DNA of 64,000 nucleotides from Bdellovibrionales bacterium CG12_big_fil_rev_8_21_14_0_65_38_15 (GCA_002787775.1 PCUW01000056.1:52700-116699); one strand, 5' to 3'; positions 41,102-49,968 are shown, numbered from the stretch's first letter. Notes: generated from the sequence alone by a model not told the origin. Program-made: numbers and translations.

Positions 41102-42802
41102 TTGATTGTAACAACAAGGATGTTGTCGTTGAGCTATGTGAACGTCGTTATTATTTTCATGATCCTCTTTTTGAGTTCTTGTTCAAATAACACCGATAGT
41201 GTTGTTGTCGATAATTTAAAGACAAATCCTGTTGTTAACGAAAGTTTGAATTTGAGCTGTATTGGTAAAACAAAGTTCAAGCAAGTGCAACATGAAGTTC
41301 AGTACATTTTGCTTGAATCTGCAGCTCCAAAAAAAGAAGATGGTTCAGTCAATGAAAGCTTCTTGTATCAAATTGCCTACTATGGAAATATGTTTATTCC
41401 ATTTAGCTTTGACTTCGTAAATGTCGCTAATCATGCAAAATTTATGTCTATGGATCCAGATTCAGTCAAAACAGAGATCATTTCACGAGAAGAGACGATA
41501 TATCCCTATGATGTGAAAACTGTAAAAATTAAAGATGAAGAGCTTAAGTTTCTTTCCCCTGAACTTATGCAATATGCGATTAAGCTCAAAGCAAGTGGCG
41601 CAAAAAAAGGGGATAAAGCGATCTTAGTCAAAGTCAAAACTAACTTCAATGCATACTATTGTCTTGGTTATAATGCACCAGCATTAGATTCTGAGAATTT
41701 TAATTATTATGTACCTATGGATCCAATGACAGCATTTGAGGTCGTTCCCGAAAGTGAGTATCGACCAATTCAAAGTTCTATCACTAAGGACGTGAGTGTA
41801 AATAATCCATGCATTGACCCAATATCTATTAGAGTGACTGAAACTTATAAATCTCTACAAAATAATGAATTCTTTTATTTCTGGAATCCTGTACTTCAGG
41901 CAAATGATGCAAACGGAGTCAGTTTTAATTGTGGTAAATGGTATAAATTAAACAACTCTTATCAAAAAGTTAAACCTCGTTTTTTTGATATTCCATCAAT
42001 AGAAAATAAAAGACTCCCTTTTGAAGAGATTATTAAGAAAAATAAAACGGTACACATAGGTTTGGCCATGGGCTTTACCATTAATCCACATCAAAAATTA
42101 GAAGCCGATATACTTTATAAAAAATTTGAACAAGCCTTTCAGATAAAAGACAAAGCTGGGTTTGATAAAATTCTTCCAAGTTTTAACGAAGGTTCAAATG
42201 TCGATGTTAGTGTTGATCGAATGCTTATTTTCTTATGGCGTTTAAATAAATACTTTAATGTTTCAAAAAAAGATGTATTTATTGATGAAAATAAAGTGGT
42301 GATTGATTTAAAGGGAGTTCTTAAGCAGAGTCAACTCTCTATCGACTTAAAGCTTTATCTAGGCTCTACCAAAGTAAAGACTTCCAATTTTGAAATCACA
42401 AAGAAATTTATTGGAAATGGAATGCTTGAAAGTGATATTTTTATTTACGAAGGCCATTCAAATTTCGGTGATGCAATCAATCCATCGACGTTAGATTTAG
42501 AGACTACGATCAAAGAATTCAAAGGTACTGCTCCTGAAAACCAAATCTTCGCTCTTTTTTCATGTCAGTCGTATTTTAATTACGCTCCAAGGCTTTTTAG
42601 TTCTATTCCTATTAAAGGTAAAAGGGGGTGGATTCATTCTCTTGGAAATTACAGAGAAGTGACCTCAAACGGTAGTCTTGGAGTTATCGCCTATCTTGAT
42701 CATATTGCCAGCAATAAAAAACCTATTCCTTTTGAAAAATGGGCAGATATGTTTGCTAATGATAACTTTTTGATGAGAACGGTACAAGAAAAAAGTCAAT
42801 AA
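41102..42802 (+). CDS. Large lipoprotein with a caspase-fold-like C-terminal motif
   Basis: A 566-residue protein, with lipobox LFLSSC at residues 22-27 after a hydrophobic segment. The longest frame starts with TTG 41102; AAGG at 41116 better suits TTG 41129, so the start is uncertain. The middle region has paired cysteines. Near the C-terminus FIYEGHSN (His452) and FALFSCQSYFNY (Cys488) at the ends of hydrophobic strands recall the His/Cys dyad of clan CD peptidases, such as gingipains and caspases. I cannot name a family, and peptidase activity is a guess. Confidence 0.6.
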   Translation: MIVTTRMLSLSYVNVVIIFMILFLSSCSNNTDSVVVDNLKTNPVVNESLNLSCIGKTKFKQVQHEVQYILLESAAPKKEDGSVNESFLYQIAYYGNMFIPFSFDFVNVANHAKFMSMDPDSVKTEIISREETIYPYDVKTVKIKDEELKFLSPELMQYAIKLKASGAKKGDKAILVKVKTNFNAYYCLGYNAPALDSENFNYYVPMDPMTAFEVVPESEYRPIQSSITKDVSVNNPCIDPISIRVTETYKSLQNNEFFYFWNPVLQANDANGVSFNCGKWYKLNNSYQKVKPRFFDIPSIENKRLPFEEIIKKNKTVHIGLAMGFTINPHQKLEADILYKKFEQAFQIKDKAGFDKILPSFNEGSNVDVSVDRMLIFLWRLNKYFNVSKKDVFIDENKVVIDLKGVLKQSQLSIDLKLYLGSTKVKTSNFEITKKFIGNGMLESDIFIYEGHSNFGDAINPSTLDLETTIKEFKGTAPENQIFALFSCQSYFNYAPRLFSSIPIKGKRGWIHSLGNYREVTSNGSLGVIAYLDHIASNKKPIPFEKWADMFANDNFLMRTVQEKSQ

Positions 42803-42812
42803 TCTTGACTTT
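42792..42812 (+). other. Stem-loop at the end of the large lipoprotein gene
   Basis: AAAGTCAA (42792-42799) and TTGACTTT (42805-42812) form an 8-bp hairpin with TAATC as the loop, overlapping the stop codon. Only TTTCCC follows, so a Rho-independent terminator is doubtful. It may protect or attenuate the mRNA. Confidence 0.3.
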
Positions 42813-42839
42813 CCCATGGCCAAAAGGCATTGCTCTTTT

Positions 42840-43364
42840 ATGATTACACAAGAACAGATTGATACGATTACATTACAACTTGGGCGAAAGCCTGTTGGTG
42901 CTTTAGAAGTCATGGCCTTTGATCGTGATCAGCAGCCTGCCGTTTTGAAGGTTGATCCGCTTGCTGAAGGAAAGCCTTTTCCTTCAATGTACTGGTTAAC
43001 AAGTCCATTAATTCATAAAGCCATTTCCAATATCGAGAGAACAGCCTGGATTAAAGACTTAGAAAATAATATTTTGCCTAACGATGAAACTTTAACGGCT
43101 AAATTAAAAGCTGATAATGAAAATTATAAAAAGCTTCGTTGGGATCTTTTTACCTCTCTTCATGACCAAAATGGTATTGATGATAGCTTTCTTAAAGTTA
43201 TTAAAGATACAGGCATTGGTGGAATTCAGGACTTCACTCGTGTGAGGTGCCTGCATATGCATTATGCCTATCATATTGTTCATGGTGGATTTGTTGGAGA
43301 ACTTCTAGACAAGCAGTTCCAACTCAACGAATTAGTTTATAGTGGATCTAAGGAGAAACTATGA
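42840..43364 (+). CDS. DUF501-family protein
   Basis: About 174 residues from ATG 42840. LQLGRKPVGALEVMAFD, VLKVDPLAEGKPFPSMYWLTSP, AWIKDLEN and VRCLHMHYAYHIVHGG match DUF501, a conserved bacterial family of unknown function that often neighbours eno/ppx-type genes. An ATG at 42816 is also possible; neither has an ideal ribosome-binding site, though AAAAGG lies 12 bp before 42840. It overlaps the glutathione peroxidase gene by 4 bp. Confidence 0.8.
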   Translation: MITQEQIDTITLQLGRKPVGALEVMAFDRDQQPAVLKVDPLAEGKPFPSMYWLTSPLIHKAISNIERTAWIKDLENNILPNDETLTAKLKADNENYKKLRWDLFTSLHDQNGIDDSFLKVIKDTGIGGIQDFTRVRCLHMHYAYHIVHGGFVGELLDKQFQLNELVYSGSKEKL

Positions 43365-43879
43365 AACGATTAGCATTATTATTTATTGTCCCTGCCATTT
43401 GTTTTGCCAATCCATTTTTTGAAAATGAAAAGTTGGATGCACCAAGAGGCAAATCGGTTGATTTTGGCAAAGGGCCAGTTCTCGTTGTTAATATTGCAAC
43501 TCAATGTGGTTATACTCCTCAACTTGAAGCTTTAGAAAAATTGAATCAACAATATAAAGACAAAGGTCTCACCATTGTAGGTGTACCAAGCAACGACTTT
43601 GGAGGACAGACTCCTGAATCTGATGAGGAAGTCGCAAAATTCTGTAAACTTAATTACGGAGCGACATTTCAAATATCAAAGAAAAAGACAGTGATTGGTG
43701 GAGATAAAAATCAACTTATAGCAAAACTTATTAAAGCATCTAAAAATGAGAAAGAAATTAAGTGGAACTTTGAGAAATTTTTAATTTCAAAAGATGGAAC
43801 GGTTGTGCAGCGTTTCTCGTCTAGCGTAGCTCCTGATTCCAAAGACTTTATCAATAAAATTGATGCATCTCTAAAATAA
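43361..43879 (+). CDS. Secreted glutathione/thioredoxin peroxidase
   Basis: A 172-residue GPx-family protein with an N-terminal signal peptide (MKRLALLFIVPAICFANP). NIATQCGYTPQ holds the peroxidatic Cys, VGVPSNDFGGQTPES the second conserved block with Gln, and IKWNFEKFLISKDG the Trp and Asn of the catalytic tetrad. It should reduce peroxides in the periplasm with thioredoxin-like or other reductant. Most bacterial homologues are cytoplasmic, so the export signal is of note. Coupled to the DUF501 gene. Confidence 0.9.
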   Translation: MKRLALLFIVPAICFANPFFENEKLDAPRGKSVDFGKGPVLVVNIATQCGYTPQLEALEKLNQQYKDKGLTIVGVPSNDFGGQTPESDEEVAKFCKLNYGATFQISKKKTVIGGDKNQLIAKLIKASKNEKEIKWNFEKFLISKDGTVVQRFSSSVAPDSKDFINKIDASLK

Positions 43880-43953
43880 TTTAGTGCATTTAACCATGAC
43901 GCTTCGCCATTTAAACGCTAGTCTTTTGGCGTCTTAAATTAAACGGAGAACTC

Positions 43954-44802
43954 ATGGAACAATCAATTCCTGAATTGATGAAACTCAACGATATTTTACC
44001 TCAGCTTCAAGAGCAAGCTATTGCCTATGCTCCTAAGATACTTCTTGCTCTAATAACTTTATTTGTAGGTCTTCGTTTCATTAAGATCTTAGATAAAGCA
44101 TTTAATAAAATAATGGTTCTTAAGAACTATGACGCCTCTTTGAGATCATTTTTAATTTCACTGTTTGATTTAGTTTCAAAAGTTGCTTTAGTTATTTCTG
44201 TCGTCAGTGTGATAGGTGTTGAAACGAGCTCTTTCTTAGCCATTTTAGGCTCAGCTGGTTTAGCCGTTGGCCTTGCTCTTCAAGGATCTTTGTCAAATTT
44301 TGCTGGTGGAGTCATGTTATTAATTTTTCAACCTTTTCGTGAAGGTGATTATATTCAAGCACAAGGCTTTGAAGGCTCAGTGAAGGAATTAACAGTCTTT
44401 CATACTATCATTCATACTGTTGATAACAAGAGAGTGATTCTTCCAAATGGCGCAGTAGCAAACGGACCGATTACAAACTTTACTATTACAGGCACTAGAA
44501 GATGCGACATGATGTTTGGAATTGGTTATGGAGATGACCTTAAAAAAGCAAAAGAAATTCTTACAGGGATGATTAAGGCTGATAAGCGTGTTCTTAGTGA
44601 TCCAGCTCCTCAAGTCCATGTTCATTCTCTTGGCGACAGCTCTGTTAATCTTCAAATACGAGTATGGACGACAACTGAAGACTACTGGTCCTTTTATTTT
44701 GAGACACAAGAGAATGTGAAGCTAACCTTTGATGAAAAAGGCATAAGTATTCCATTTCCTCAAAGAGATTTGCATATTAAGCAGATGCCGGTTCAAGCCT
44801 AA
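43954..44802 (+). CDS. Mechanosensitive channel of small conductance (MscS)
   Basis: A 282-residue protein close in length to E. coli MscS (286). ILGSAGLAVGLALQGSLSNFAGGVMLLIFQPFREGDYIQAQGFEGSVKEL is the pore helix TM3 and beta domain, and VILPNGAVANGPITNFTITGTRRCDM continues it. Gates on membrane tension in hypo-osmotic shock. GGAGAACTC precedes the ATG. The next gene starts in its stop codon (TAATG). Confidence 0.95.
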   Translation: MEQSIPELMKLNDILPQLQEQAIAYAPKILLALITLFVGLRFIKILDKAFNKIMVLKNYDASLRSFLISLFDLVSKVALVISVVSVIGVETSSFLAILGSAGLAVGLALQGSLSNFAGGVMLLIFQPFREGDYIQAQGFEGSVKELTVFHTIIHTVDNKRVILPNGAVANGPITNFTITGTRRCDMMFGIGYGDDLKKAKEILTGMIKADKRVLSDPAPQVHVHSLGDSSVNLQIRVWTTTEDYWSFYFETQENVKLTFDEKGISIPFPQRDLHIKQMPVQA

Positions 44803-45326
44803 TGGAAGGTATTTCCGAGCTCTTTGATAATTTTAATTCGAACTTTGACGGATTAGATGAAAGTCGAAGAGCTCAAGTGCTTCTTTATTCTCAAGCGATT
44901 AAACTTTCAAAGTTTAATGAGTTTAAGCTTAAAGATAAAAAAGCCTTTGATATGGTTAAAAATCTTTTTATTCTTCCAGGTAAATTTAACAAAGAACAAC
45001 TAGAACTCTTTAGCGCTTCTTTTATTCAAAACACTCAATCATGCATGGCTGAACTTGAAAAAGGTGGGACAGTACCTCAAGTTCGCGATATGGAAAATAA
45101 ATTATTTGCCAGTCTCTTGTGGGCCTTAACTTTTGGTAGTTGCAGTGACGGAACTCATAAAGAAGATCTCGAGCGTATCTGGAATGATCTTCTCAAGTGC
45201 CATAAGGATCTTTCGAAAGCATTTATTGATTGCACCAAAGGACTTAATTTAGATCCTGAAAAGTTGAAAATAATGGAAAAGGCTTCAAAGCAAAGTATCG
45301 ATGAAATGCAACCGGTTCTTTCTTAG
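44802..45326 (+). CDS. Soluble protein of unknown function, 174 residues
   Basis: A helical cytoplasmic protein with no signal peptide or recognised domain. It begins within the TAA of mscS, indicating translational coupling. Its C-terminal 4 bp overlap the convergent ATP-grasp gene. Cysteines occur at CMAEL, FGSCSD, LLKCHK and FIDCTK. Confidence 0.55.
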   Translation: MEGISELFDNFNSNFDGLDESRRAQVLLYSQAIKLSKFNEFKLKDKKAFDMVKNLFILPGKFNKEQLELFSASFIQNTQSCMAELEKGGTVPQVRDMENKLFASLLWALTFGSCSDGTHKEDLERIWNDLLKCHKDLSKAFIDCTKGLNLDPEKLKIMEKASKQSIDEMQPVLS

Positions 45327-46348
45327 TCTGTATAAATAGTGCTACTAGCAAAAGCGAGTGAAACCATCTTCTCAATGAGATCATCATACTTGATGCCCTT
45401 ATGCATGGCACTTTCTGCAAACTCATCATCTCTGCCAATATTGGGATTTGGATTCGCTTCGATAACATAAATGTCATTTTCAGGAGTGACTCTTAAATCA
45501 ATCCTGGCATATCCAGATAAATGAAGGGCACGATAAGTTCTTTTACATATATCGATGACTTTTTTTTGTAGGGCAGGAGTCAGCTTGGCAGGGCCTGATT
45601 TGATACCTTTTCTCGCTCGATAATCAGGATTCCATTTTGCCATTCGCGTATAAATTTCTTTTGAAGGCTCATCCACTTTATCAAAGTGAACTTCCCAAAC
45701 AGGCAGGGTGCTTAAGCGCTGATGGCCATAGACTCCAACATAAAGCTCGCGTCCTTCGATAAATTCTTCGGCAATCGCATGGTAACCAAGCTTTTCATGA
45801 ATCCACTTAACCCGATCGATGAGCTTTTCTTTTGATCTCACAATGCTCGATCTTGCAATTCCAAGGGAGGCTTCTTCCATTTGGCATTTTACAATACATG
45901 GGTAAGGTAATTCTTTTGGAACTTTAACACCCGTCCAAACAGGAAACTCTGCAAACCTTGGCGTTTTTATTCGATGATAAGTTAAGACTTTCTTTGTCAG
46001 TGCTTTATCTCTGGCAAGAATAAGTCCTCTCGGATTTGAGCCTGTATAGGGTTGTTTTAGCAGTTCAAGATAACTAACTACATTTTGGTCGAATAAAGCT
46101 TCGCCATCAAATTCTTCAAGTAAATTAAAAGTAGCATGAGGCTTAAACTCTTCAATAGCATCACGAATCGGTTTTAAGTCGCCATAGATACCTAGTGGTA
46201 AAACTTCATGCCCGCGCTTTTTTAGAGCTGTAATGACATCTAGTTCTGTAATCCAAGGGCATTTATCAGGATCGATATCACTTCTTTTGATCCCATTTTT
46301 AGGAACCAAATCTTTGTGCATTAGCACCATCAGGCGACTTTTTTTCAC
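45323..46348 (-). CDS. D-Ala-D-Ala-ligase-like ATP-grasp ligase
   Basis: A 341-residue protein homologous to each half of the tandem ligase at 25.7-27.7 kb: GHEVLPLGIYGDLKPIRDAIEEFKPHATFNLLEEFDG, QPYTGSNPRGLILARDKALTKKVL, CIVKCQMEEASLGIA (ATP strand), ARIDLRV...YVIEANPNPNIG (metal site). GTG start overlapping the stop of the metallopeptidase gene by 4 bp. Substrates unknown; the peptidase pairing suggests an amino-acid or peptide product. Signature residues of a true Ddl are not all evident. Confidence 0.88.
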   Translation of the reverse strand: MKKSRLMVLMHKDLVPKNGIKRSDIDPDKCPWITELDVITALKKRGHEVLPLGIYGDLKPIRDAIEEFKPHATFNLLEEFDGEALFDQNVVSYLELLKQPYTGSNPRGLILARDKALTKKVLTYHRIKTPRFAEFPVWTGVKVPKELPYPCIVKCQMEEASLGIARSSIVRSKEKLIDRVKWIHEKLGYHAIAEEFIEGRELYVGVYGHQRLSTLPVWEVHFDKVDEPSKEIYTRMAKWNPDYRARKGIKSGPAKLTPALQKKVIDICKRTYRALHLSGYARIDLRVTPENDIYVIEANPNPNIGRDDEFAESAMHKGIKYDDLIEKMVSLAFASSTIYTD

Positions 46349-47178
46349 ATTAAAATCCCAATATTCTCATTAATGAGCATTTGCTTTGCTTGAATAAGAA
46401 TATCAGGAGTTAGTTTTTTTGGGGATATTTTTTGAATTTTAACGACTTTAGTAATTGTTCTTAACTGTCGCTTTTTTGAACTTTCGATAAAATCAGCGAT
46501 TGTTCCTTTAGAATCAGTTATAGGGTCAACAACAAACTTCTCGCTATTGATAGGCTTTGTGCCCGCAATTTCTTGCATGATCGAATCACAATACTCCAGC
46601 TTCGAGAGAGCCAATGTCTTTTTATATTTATTTGTCCAAGTCTTCTTTGGAGTTGAGAGCCATACGGCAAATGTCTCTGCCCAGTCTTCGTCTGGATGGG
46701 CTTGAGAATAATGGCCTTCAAGATGATGGACATAATCAGTAGATTCTAAATTGGGTTTATAAATATTAGGATAAGGAGTTGTTGAACTTCCAAACAGTTT
46801 TTGCCTTTGTCTTTTTCTACGAAGGCGCCAGGCATTCTCAATAGCATGGCCGATTTCATGACGAATCAGCATCAATGCCTGTTTCTTATTGATGCCTTCG
46901 ACATTAAGGCCTGATTTTTTTAATAACTTTATAAATGTTGGATGAAATAGATAAAAAGGAATTGCTATACCGGGACATCCATCAGGACAAAACCATTCAT
47001 CCGAAACCCAAGTATGAAAAAATGGTTTAATATTTTTTTCGCGCAGCTCTTCTTTTACTATATTTAAGCAATCCCAAACCCAATGTTTTTTTAAATCAAA
47101 CCTAATCAGATTTAATGGCATCGCTAGCCATTGCTCTTGATTTAAATACGATAGATCAATTGGAGAGAGTTTTTTCAT
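46345..47178 (-). CDS. Zinc-binding metallopeptidase, HExxH type
   Basis: A 277-residue protein. MLIRHEIGHAIENAW holds HEIGH, with the two zinc-binding His, and the downstream HPDEDWAETFAVWLSTP has the DWAETFA motif that supplies the third ligand in this family (resembling putative zinc-binding metallopeptidases). No signal peptide, so cytoplasmic. The gene overlaps the ATP-grasp gene by GTGA. A link between ligase and peptidase on the same substrate is inferred. Confidence 0.8.
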   Translation of the reverse strand: MKKLSPIDLSYLNQEQWLAMPLNLIRFDLKKHWVWDCLNIVKEELREKNIKPFFHTWVSDEWFCPDGCPGIAIPFYLFHPTFIKLLKKSGLNVEGINKKQALMLIRHEIGHAIENAWRLRRKRQRQKLFGSSTTPYPNIYKPNLESTDYVHHLEGHYSQAHPDEDWAETFAVWLSTPKKTWTNKYKKTLALSKLEYCDSIMQEIAGTKPINSEKFVVDPITDSKGTIADFIESSKKRQLRTITKVVKIQKISPKKLTPDILIQAKQMLINENIGILM

Positions 47179-47376
47179 TATTCAGGGATATAACCCACCG
47201 CGACTTATTTGTCTTTGATTTTGTAATGATTTCTTAGATTTAGATAATATTTTTCTTAATAGCTCTTAGTGATTTCGGTAGTTTTTCGATGCATTATCTG
47301 TAAATTCGTAAAAACCTACTGGCCCTTAGGATTAACCTTTAGGAGAATAACTTATTCAATTTTTAAGGAGACATGG

Positions 47377-48393
47377 ATGCGCCTTTTAGTCATTTTGTGC
47401 ACTTTGATGCTTACTTCAAGTGCTTTTGGATCTTGGGGAGAGCCTGAAACAGATCTTTCTGGTAGCAGTGAGAAAAGAATTTTATTTAGTTCGAATTTTG
47501 TCATGCCCGATCAGGTTGAAAGTTCTGTCTCAAGAGACGGAAAAACTTCAGCATCGATGGTCTTAGTTAAAGGCGATGAAAAAATTATTTTGGCCATGCC
47601 AGACTTTAATTTAGAATCAAAATGTAAAAATGGAGAAGAAAGTTTTCGCGTTTATGCCAAAGCACAAACTTCAAGATTTTCAATTCAAGATAGAGATATT
47701 TATGAATTTGGTTTTGAAGGAAAATGTGGTCATGACCATAGACTCATTTATGATGAAAAAACTCCTGCTGGTGAATTAGCAGGTGTATGGAACACGGCTA
47801 AAACAGCTGAAGAAAAAATGACTGATGCTGGTATTATAAGCCTTTGGAAACGTAACGTTTCAATCATCTTTCCTGCCAACGGCGATTATTACAGTGGTGA
47901 TAGAGTACGTGTGACTAAAGGATATCAATGGGATGTTGTAGGTCATGAGTTAGGACATGCTATATATGATCAAGCAAAAATGGGCTCATTCGGAGGAGGA
48001 TCTCACCGTATTGATGAATGCTACTCCGAGGCTTTGGCCCTATCAGAAGGGTGGGCATCTTATTTTTCTGCTTGGTTGAAAATCGATCGCACTGATGCAG
48101 ATGCTAAGTTCGAATATATGGTTCCAAGACGAGCACCTCTTCGAATTGAAACAATTCCGGCAGATGTTTGTCAGGGGCCAAAAAATGAGTGGAGAGTGAC
48201 TGGCTTTCTTTGGGATGTCCTCGATTTGAATGATGATGATGAACAAGTTGATCAAACGTTTGCAGCAATTTGGCTAGCAACTGCAGAAAAAAGAAGTAGA
48301 AATATTAATCAAATGAAAGATTACCTAATCTCTTCAGGCATGAGTGCTGAAAAGATTAATGCCCTTTGGGAGAAGAATTTTTTCGATAGATAA
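47377..48393 (+). CDS. Secreted HExxH metalloprotease
   Basis: From ATG 47377, AAGGAG 6 bp upstream, the protein starts MRLLVILCTLMLTSSAFGS, a clear signal peptide; a longer frame from 47269 is discarded. WDVVGHELGHAIYDQA gives the HELGH zinc motif and DECYSEALALSEGWASYFSAW holds the downstream Glu, the gluzincin pattern. 338 residues. The substrate is unknown; an exported protease suits a predator or scavenger. Confidence 0.78.
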   Translation: MRLLVILCTLMLTSSAFGSWGEPETDLSGSSEKRILFSSNFVMPDQVESSVSRDGKTSASMVLVKGDEKIILAMPDFNLESKCKNGEESFRVYAKAQTSRFSIQDRDIYEFGFEGKCGHDHRLIYDEKTPAGELAGVWNTAKTAEEKMTDAGIISLWKRNVSIIFPANGDYYSGDRVRVTKGYQWDVVGHELGHAIYDQAKMGSFGGGSHRIDECYSEALALSEGWASYFSAWLKIDRTDADAKFEYMVPRRAPLRIETIPADVCQGPKNEWRVTGFLWDVLDLNDDDEQVDQTFAAIWLATAEKRSRNINQMKDYLISSGMSAEKINALWEKNFFDR

Positions 48394-48420
48394 AAACTAT
48401 CGATACATAAATAGTTAACA

Positions 48421-48459
48421 TTGGAGCTTATTACTGATCTACCGTAAAATAGTAATAAG
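48421..48459 (+). promoter_or_regulatory. dps promoter with a 9-bp inverted repeat
   Basis: TTGGAG (48421-48426), an 18-bp spacer and TAAAAT (48445-48450) form a candidate promoter. CTTATTACT (48427-48435) and AGTAATAAG (48451-48459) are an exact inverted repeat with a 15-bp spacer, bracketing the -10 element. This position fits an operator for a repressor. The regulator is unknown. Confidence 0.5.
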
Positions 48460-48483
48460 TAAACTTAAGAAAGGAGATGACAG

Positions 48484-48918
48484 ATGTCGAATAACGAAAC
48501 AATTAACAAGTTAAATAATATTCTTGCTGATGCAAACGTGATGTACACGAAACTTCATAACTACCATTGGAATGTAAAAGGAATGCAGTTTTATGGTCTT
48601 CACGCTAAAACTGAAGAGTTCTATCTTGCTTTTGGTACTATTTATGATGATGTCGCTGAGAGGATTTTACAACTTGGTGGTAAGCCTTTAGTTACACTAA
48701 AGCAGATTCTTGCTTCATCGCGCATTAAAGAAGAGGAAAAAACAGACTTTAACGGCAACGATGTTGTTAAGGCTTTATTAGAAGATTTTAAGTTTTTCCA
48801 TGGTGAGTTTAAATCTCTTTCTGAGACCTCAGATGCCATTACAACGGCATATGCGGACGATAAGGTTGGAATGCTTGAAAAAGAAATTTGGATGCTACGT
48901 TCTATGCTCGGTGAGTAA
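48484..48918 (+). CDS. dps: Dps-family DNA-protecting ferritin-like protein
   Basis: A 144-residue ferritin-like protein: MYTKLHNYHWNVKGMQFYGLHAKTEEFYLAFGTIYDDVAERILQLGG contains the ferroxidase ligands of Dps (His, His, Asp, Glu at the subunit interface). Dps dodecamers store iron, consume peroxide and protect DNA. AAAGGAG precedes the ATG. Followed by a strong terminator. The short N-terminus lacks a long basic DNA-binding tail. Confidence 0.9.
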   Translation: MSNNETINKLNNILADANVMYTKLHNYHWNVKGMQFYGLHAKTEEFYLAFGTIYDDVAERILQLGGKPLVTLKQILASSRIKEEEKTDFNGNDVVKALLEDFKFFHGEFKSLSETSDAITTAYADDKVGMLEKEIWMLRSMLGE

Positions 48919-48931
48919 AAACCGACTTTAA

Positions 48932-48959
48932 AGAGCGGCCTTCGGGTCGCTTTTTTTTT
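48932..48959 (+). terminator. Rho-independent terminator after dps
   Basis: A stem AGCGGCC / GGTCGCT with a TTCG tetraloop, followed by nine T. Only one mismatch-like pair (G-T). It lies 13 bp after the dps stop. Confidence 0.92.
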
Positions 48960-49040
48960 AACCTTTTGCATGGTCGCAAATGCTCAATAAAGTGTTATTA
49001 TGCTAAAGCTAAAAAGAGAACTGATAAGGAGGTTCGTCTC

Positions 49041-49676
49041 ATGGGTGCCCATCAAACTATTGTCGCTACTACTCGTAGCCTCAACCAAGCGCAGAGCTTG
49101 AAACAAATTAGAAAAGGACTTCAAGTTCCTGGTGTTCTTTTCGCTCGTGGATTAAATCCATCGACACCAATTTTTATTCAAAGAAAAGAAGCAAACGTCA
49201 TTCTCGCTACAGGCGAGCGAGTGCTAGATATGGTGATTGACGGCAAAAAAGAAATGGTTAACTTGACTGAAGTTCAAAGAGAACCATCTTCAGGTAAGCT
49301 TGTTCATATGTCATTTCACCTTCTAAAAGCTGGTGAAAAGACTCACGCTTCAATCCCTGTACATATTCTTGGAAAAGCAATCGGTGAAAAAACTGGTGGC
49401 TTAGTCCAACTTGTACTTAAAGAAATTGATATTAAGGCCCTTCCAAAAGATCTTCCAGAATTTATCGAAATTGATGTTTCAGGCTTAGATATTGGTGATC
49501 ACCTTGCGATTAAAGATATTAAACTTCCAACTGGTGTAGAGCTTTATAATATGAAGCCTGAGACTAACGTCGTTGCTTGTAAGCCACCTGCAAAAGAGGA
49601 AGCGGTTTCTGAAGTTGCGGCTGATGCAAACGCAGAACCTGAAGTCATTGGTAAAGAAAAAGCTAAAGAAGAATAA
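49041..49676 (+). CDS. rplY: 50S ribosomal protein bL25 (Ctc form)
   Basis: A 211-residue two-domain bL25/Ctc protein. AAGGAGGT lies 7 bp upstream of ATG 49041; the longer frame runs into the dps terminator and is rejected. KQIRKGLQVPGVLFARGLN is the 5S-rRNA-binding domain start; IDIKALPKDLPEFIEIDVSGLDIGDHLAIKDIKLPTGVEL is the C-terminal domain of the CTC form. An acidic/Lys tail follows. It binds 5S rRNA in the central protuberance. Confidence 0.93.
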   Translation: MGAHQTIVATTRSLNQAQSLKQIRKGLQVPGVLFARGLNPSTPIFIQRKEANVILATGERVLDMVIDGKKEMVNLTEVQREPSSGKLVHMSFHLLKAGEKTHASIPVHILGKAIGEKTGGLVQLVLKEIDIKALPKDLPEFIEIDVSGLDIGDHLAIKDIKLPTGVELYNMKPETNVVACKPPAKEEAVSEVAADANAEPEVIGKEKAKEE

Positions 49677-49688
49677 GAATTTGATAGA

Positions 49689-49718
49689 GAAAGGGCTTCC
49701 GAGGAAGCCCTTTTTTTT
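49689..49718 (+). terminator. Rho-independent terminator after bL25
   Basis: AAGGGCTTCC-GA-GGAAGCCCTT is followed by a run of T. The GC-rich stem of ~9 bp and T8 are unambiguous; the stem's 3' edge abuts the end of the convergent pqqD-like gene. Confidence 0.93.
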
Positions 49719-49968
49719 AGCCTACGAGGTCGACTTCTTTTAAACCTGAAATAATTTCTAAAACTAATCCCTCCATTTTAGGCGCATCAATTTCAGCAAT
49801 AGTTCCAATTTTATTTGCGATTGTTTTAACTTCGGTCTGTCCATCGAGCATATTCCAAACCATATGAGCTGTGTGACTAATTTGAAATTGATGACCTTCT
49901 GGGTTTATTAGGATGATATTTTCATTTTGAGTATTTGATTTAAGTTGGCTTCCGTGTTTTTCGAGCAT
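49717..49968 (-). CDS. PqqD-like small protein A
   Basis: From ATG 49968 (GGAGGAAAC upstream) the protein has 83 residues. IILINPEGHQFQISHTAHMVWNMLDGQTEVKTIANKI matches the PqqD/RRE fold: two strands, then a helix with W-x-M-L-D-G, typical of PqqD. Such proteins bind peptides or act as chaperones for radical-SAM enzymes. No precursor peptide or PqqE-like partner is visible next to it. It is divergent from ablB, sharing the 130-bp gap that holds the LysR-type site. A 12-residue longer start is rejected. Confidence 0.8.
   Translation of the reverse strand: MLEKHGSQLKSNTQNENIILINPEGHQFQISHTAHMVWNMLDGQTEVKTIANKIGTIAEIDAPKMEGLVLEIISGLKEVDLVG

Noticed and set aside
43880-43953. GACGC ... GCGTC hairpin before mscS
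   Set aside because: Competing pairings and a lack of a T-tract; not a clear terminator or switch.
48966-49040. Upstream extension of the bL25 gene
   Set aside because: A full Shine-Dalgarno is located just before ATG 49041; the extension lies in the promoter region after the dps terminator.
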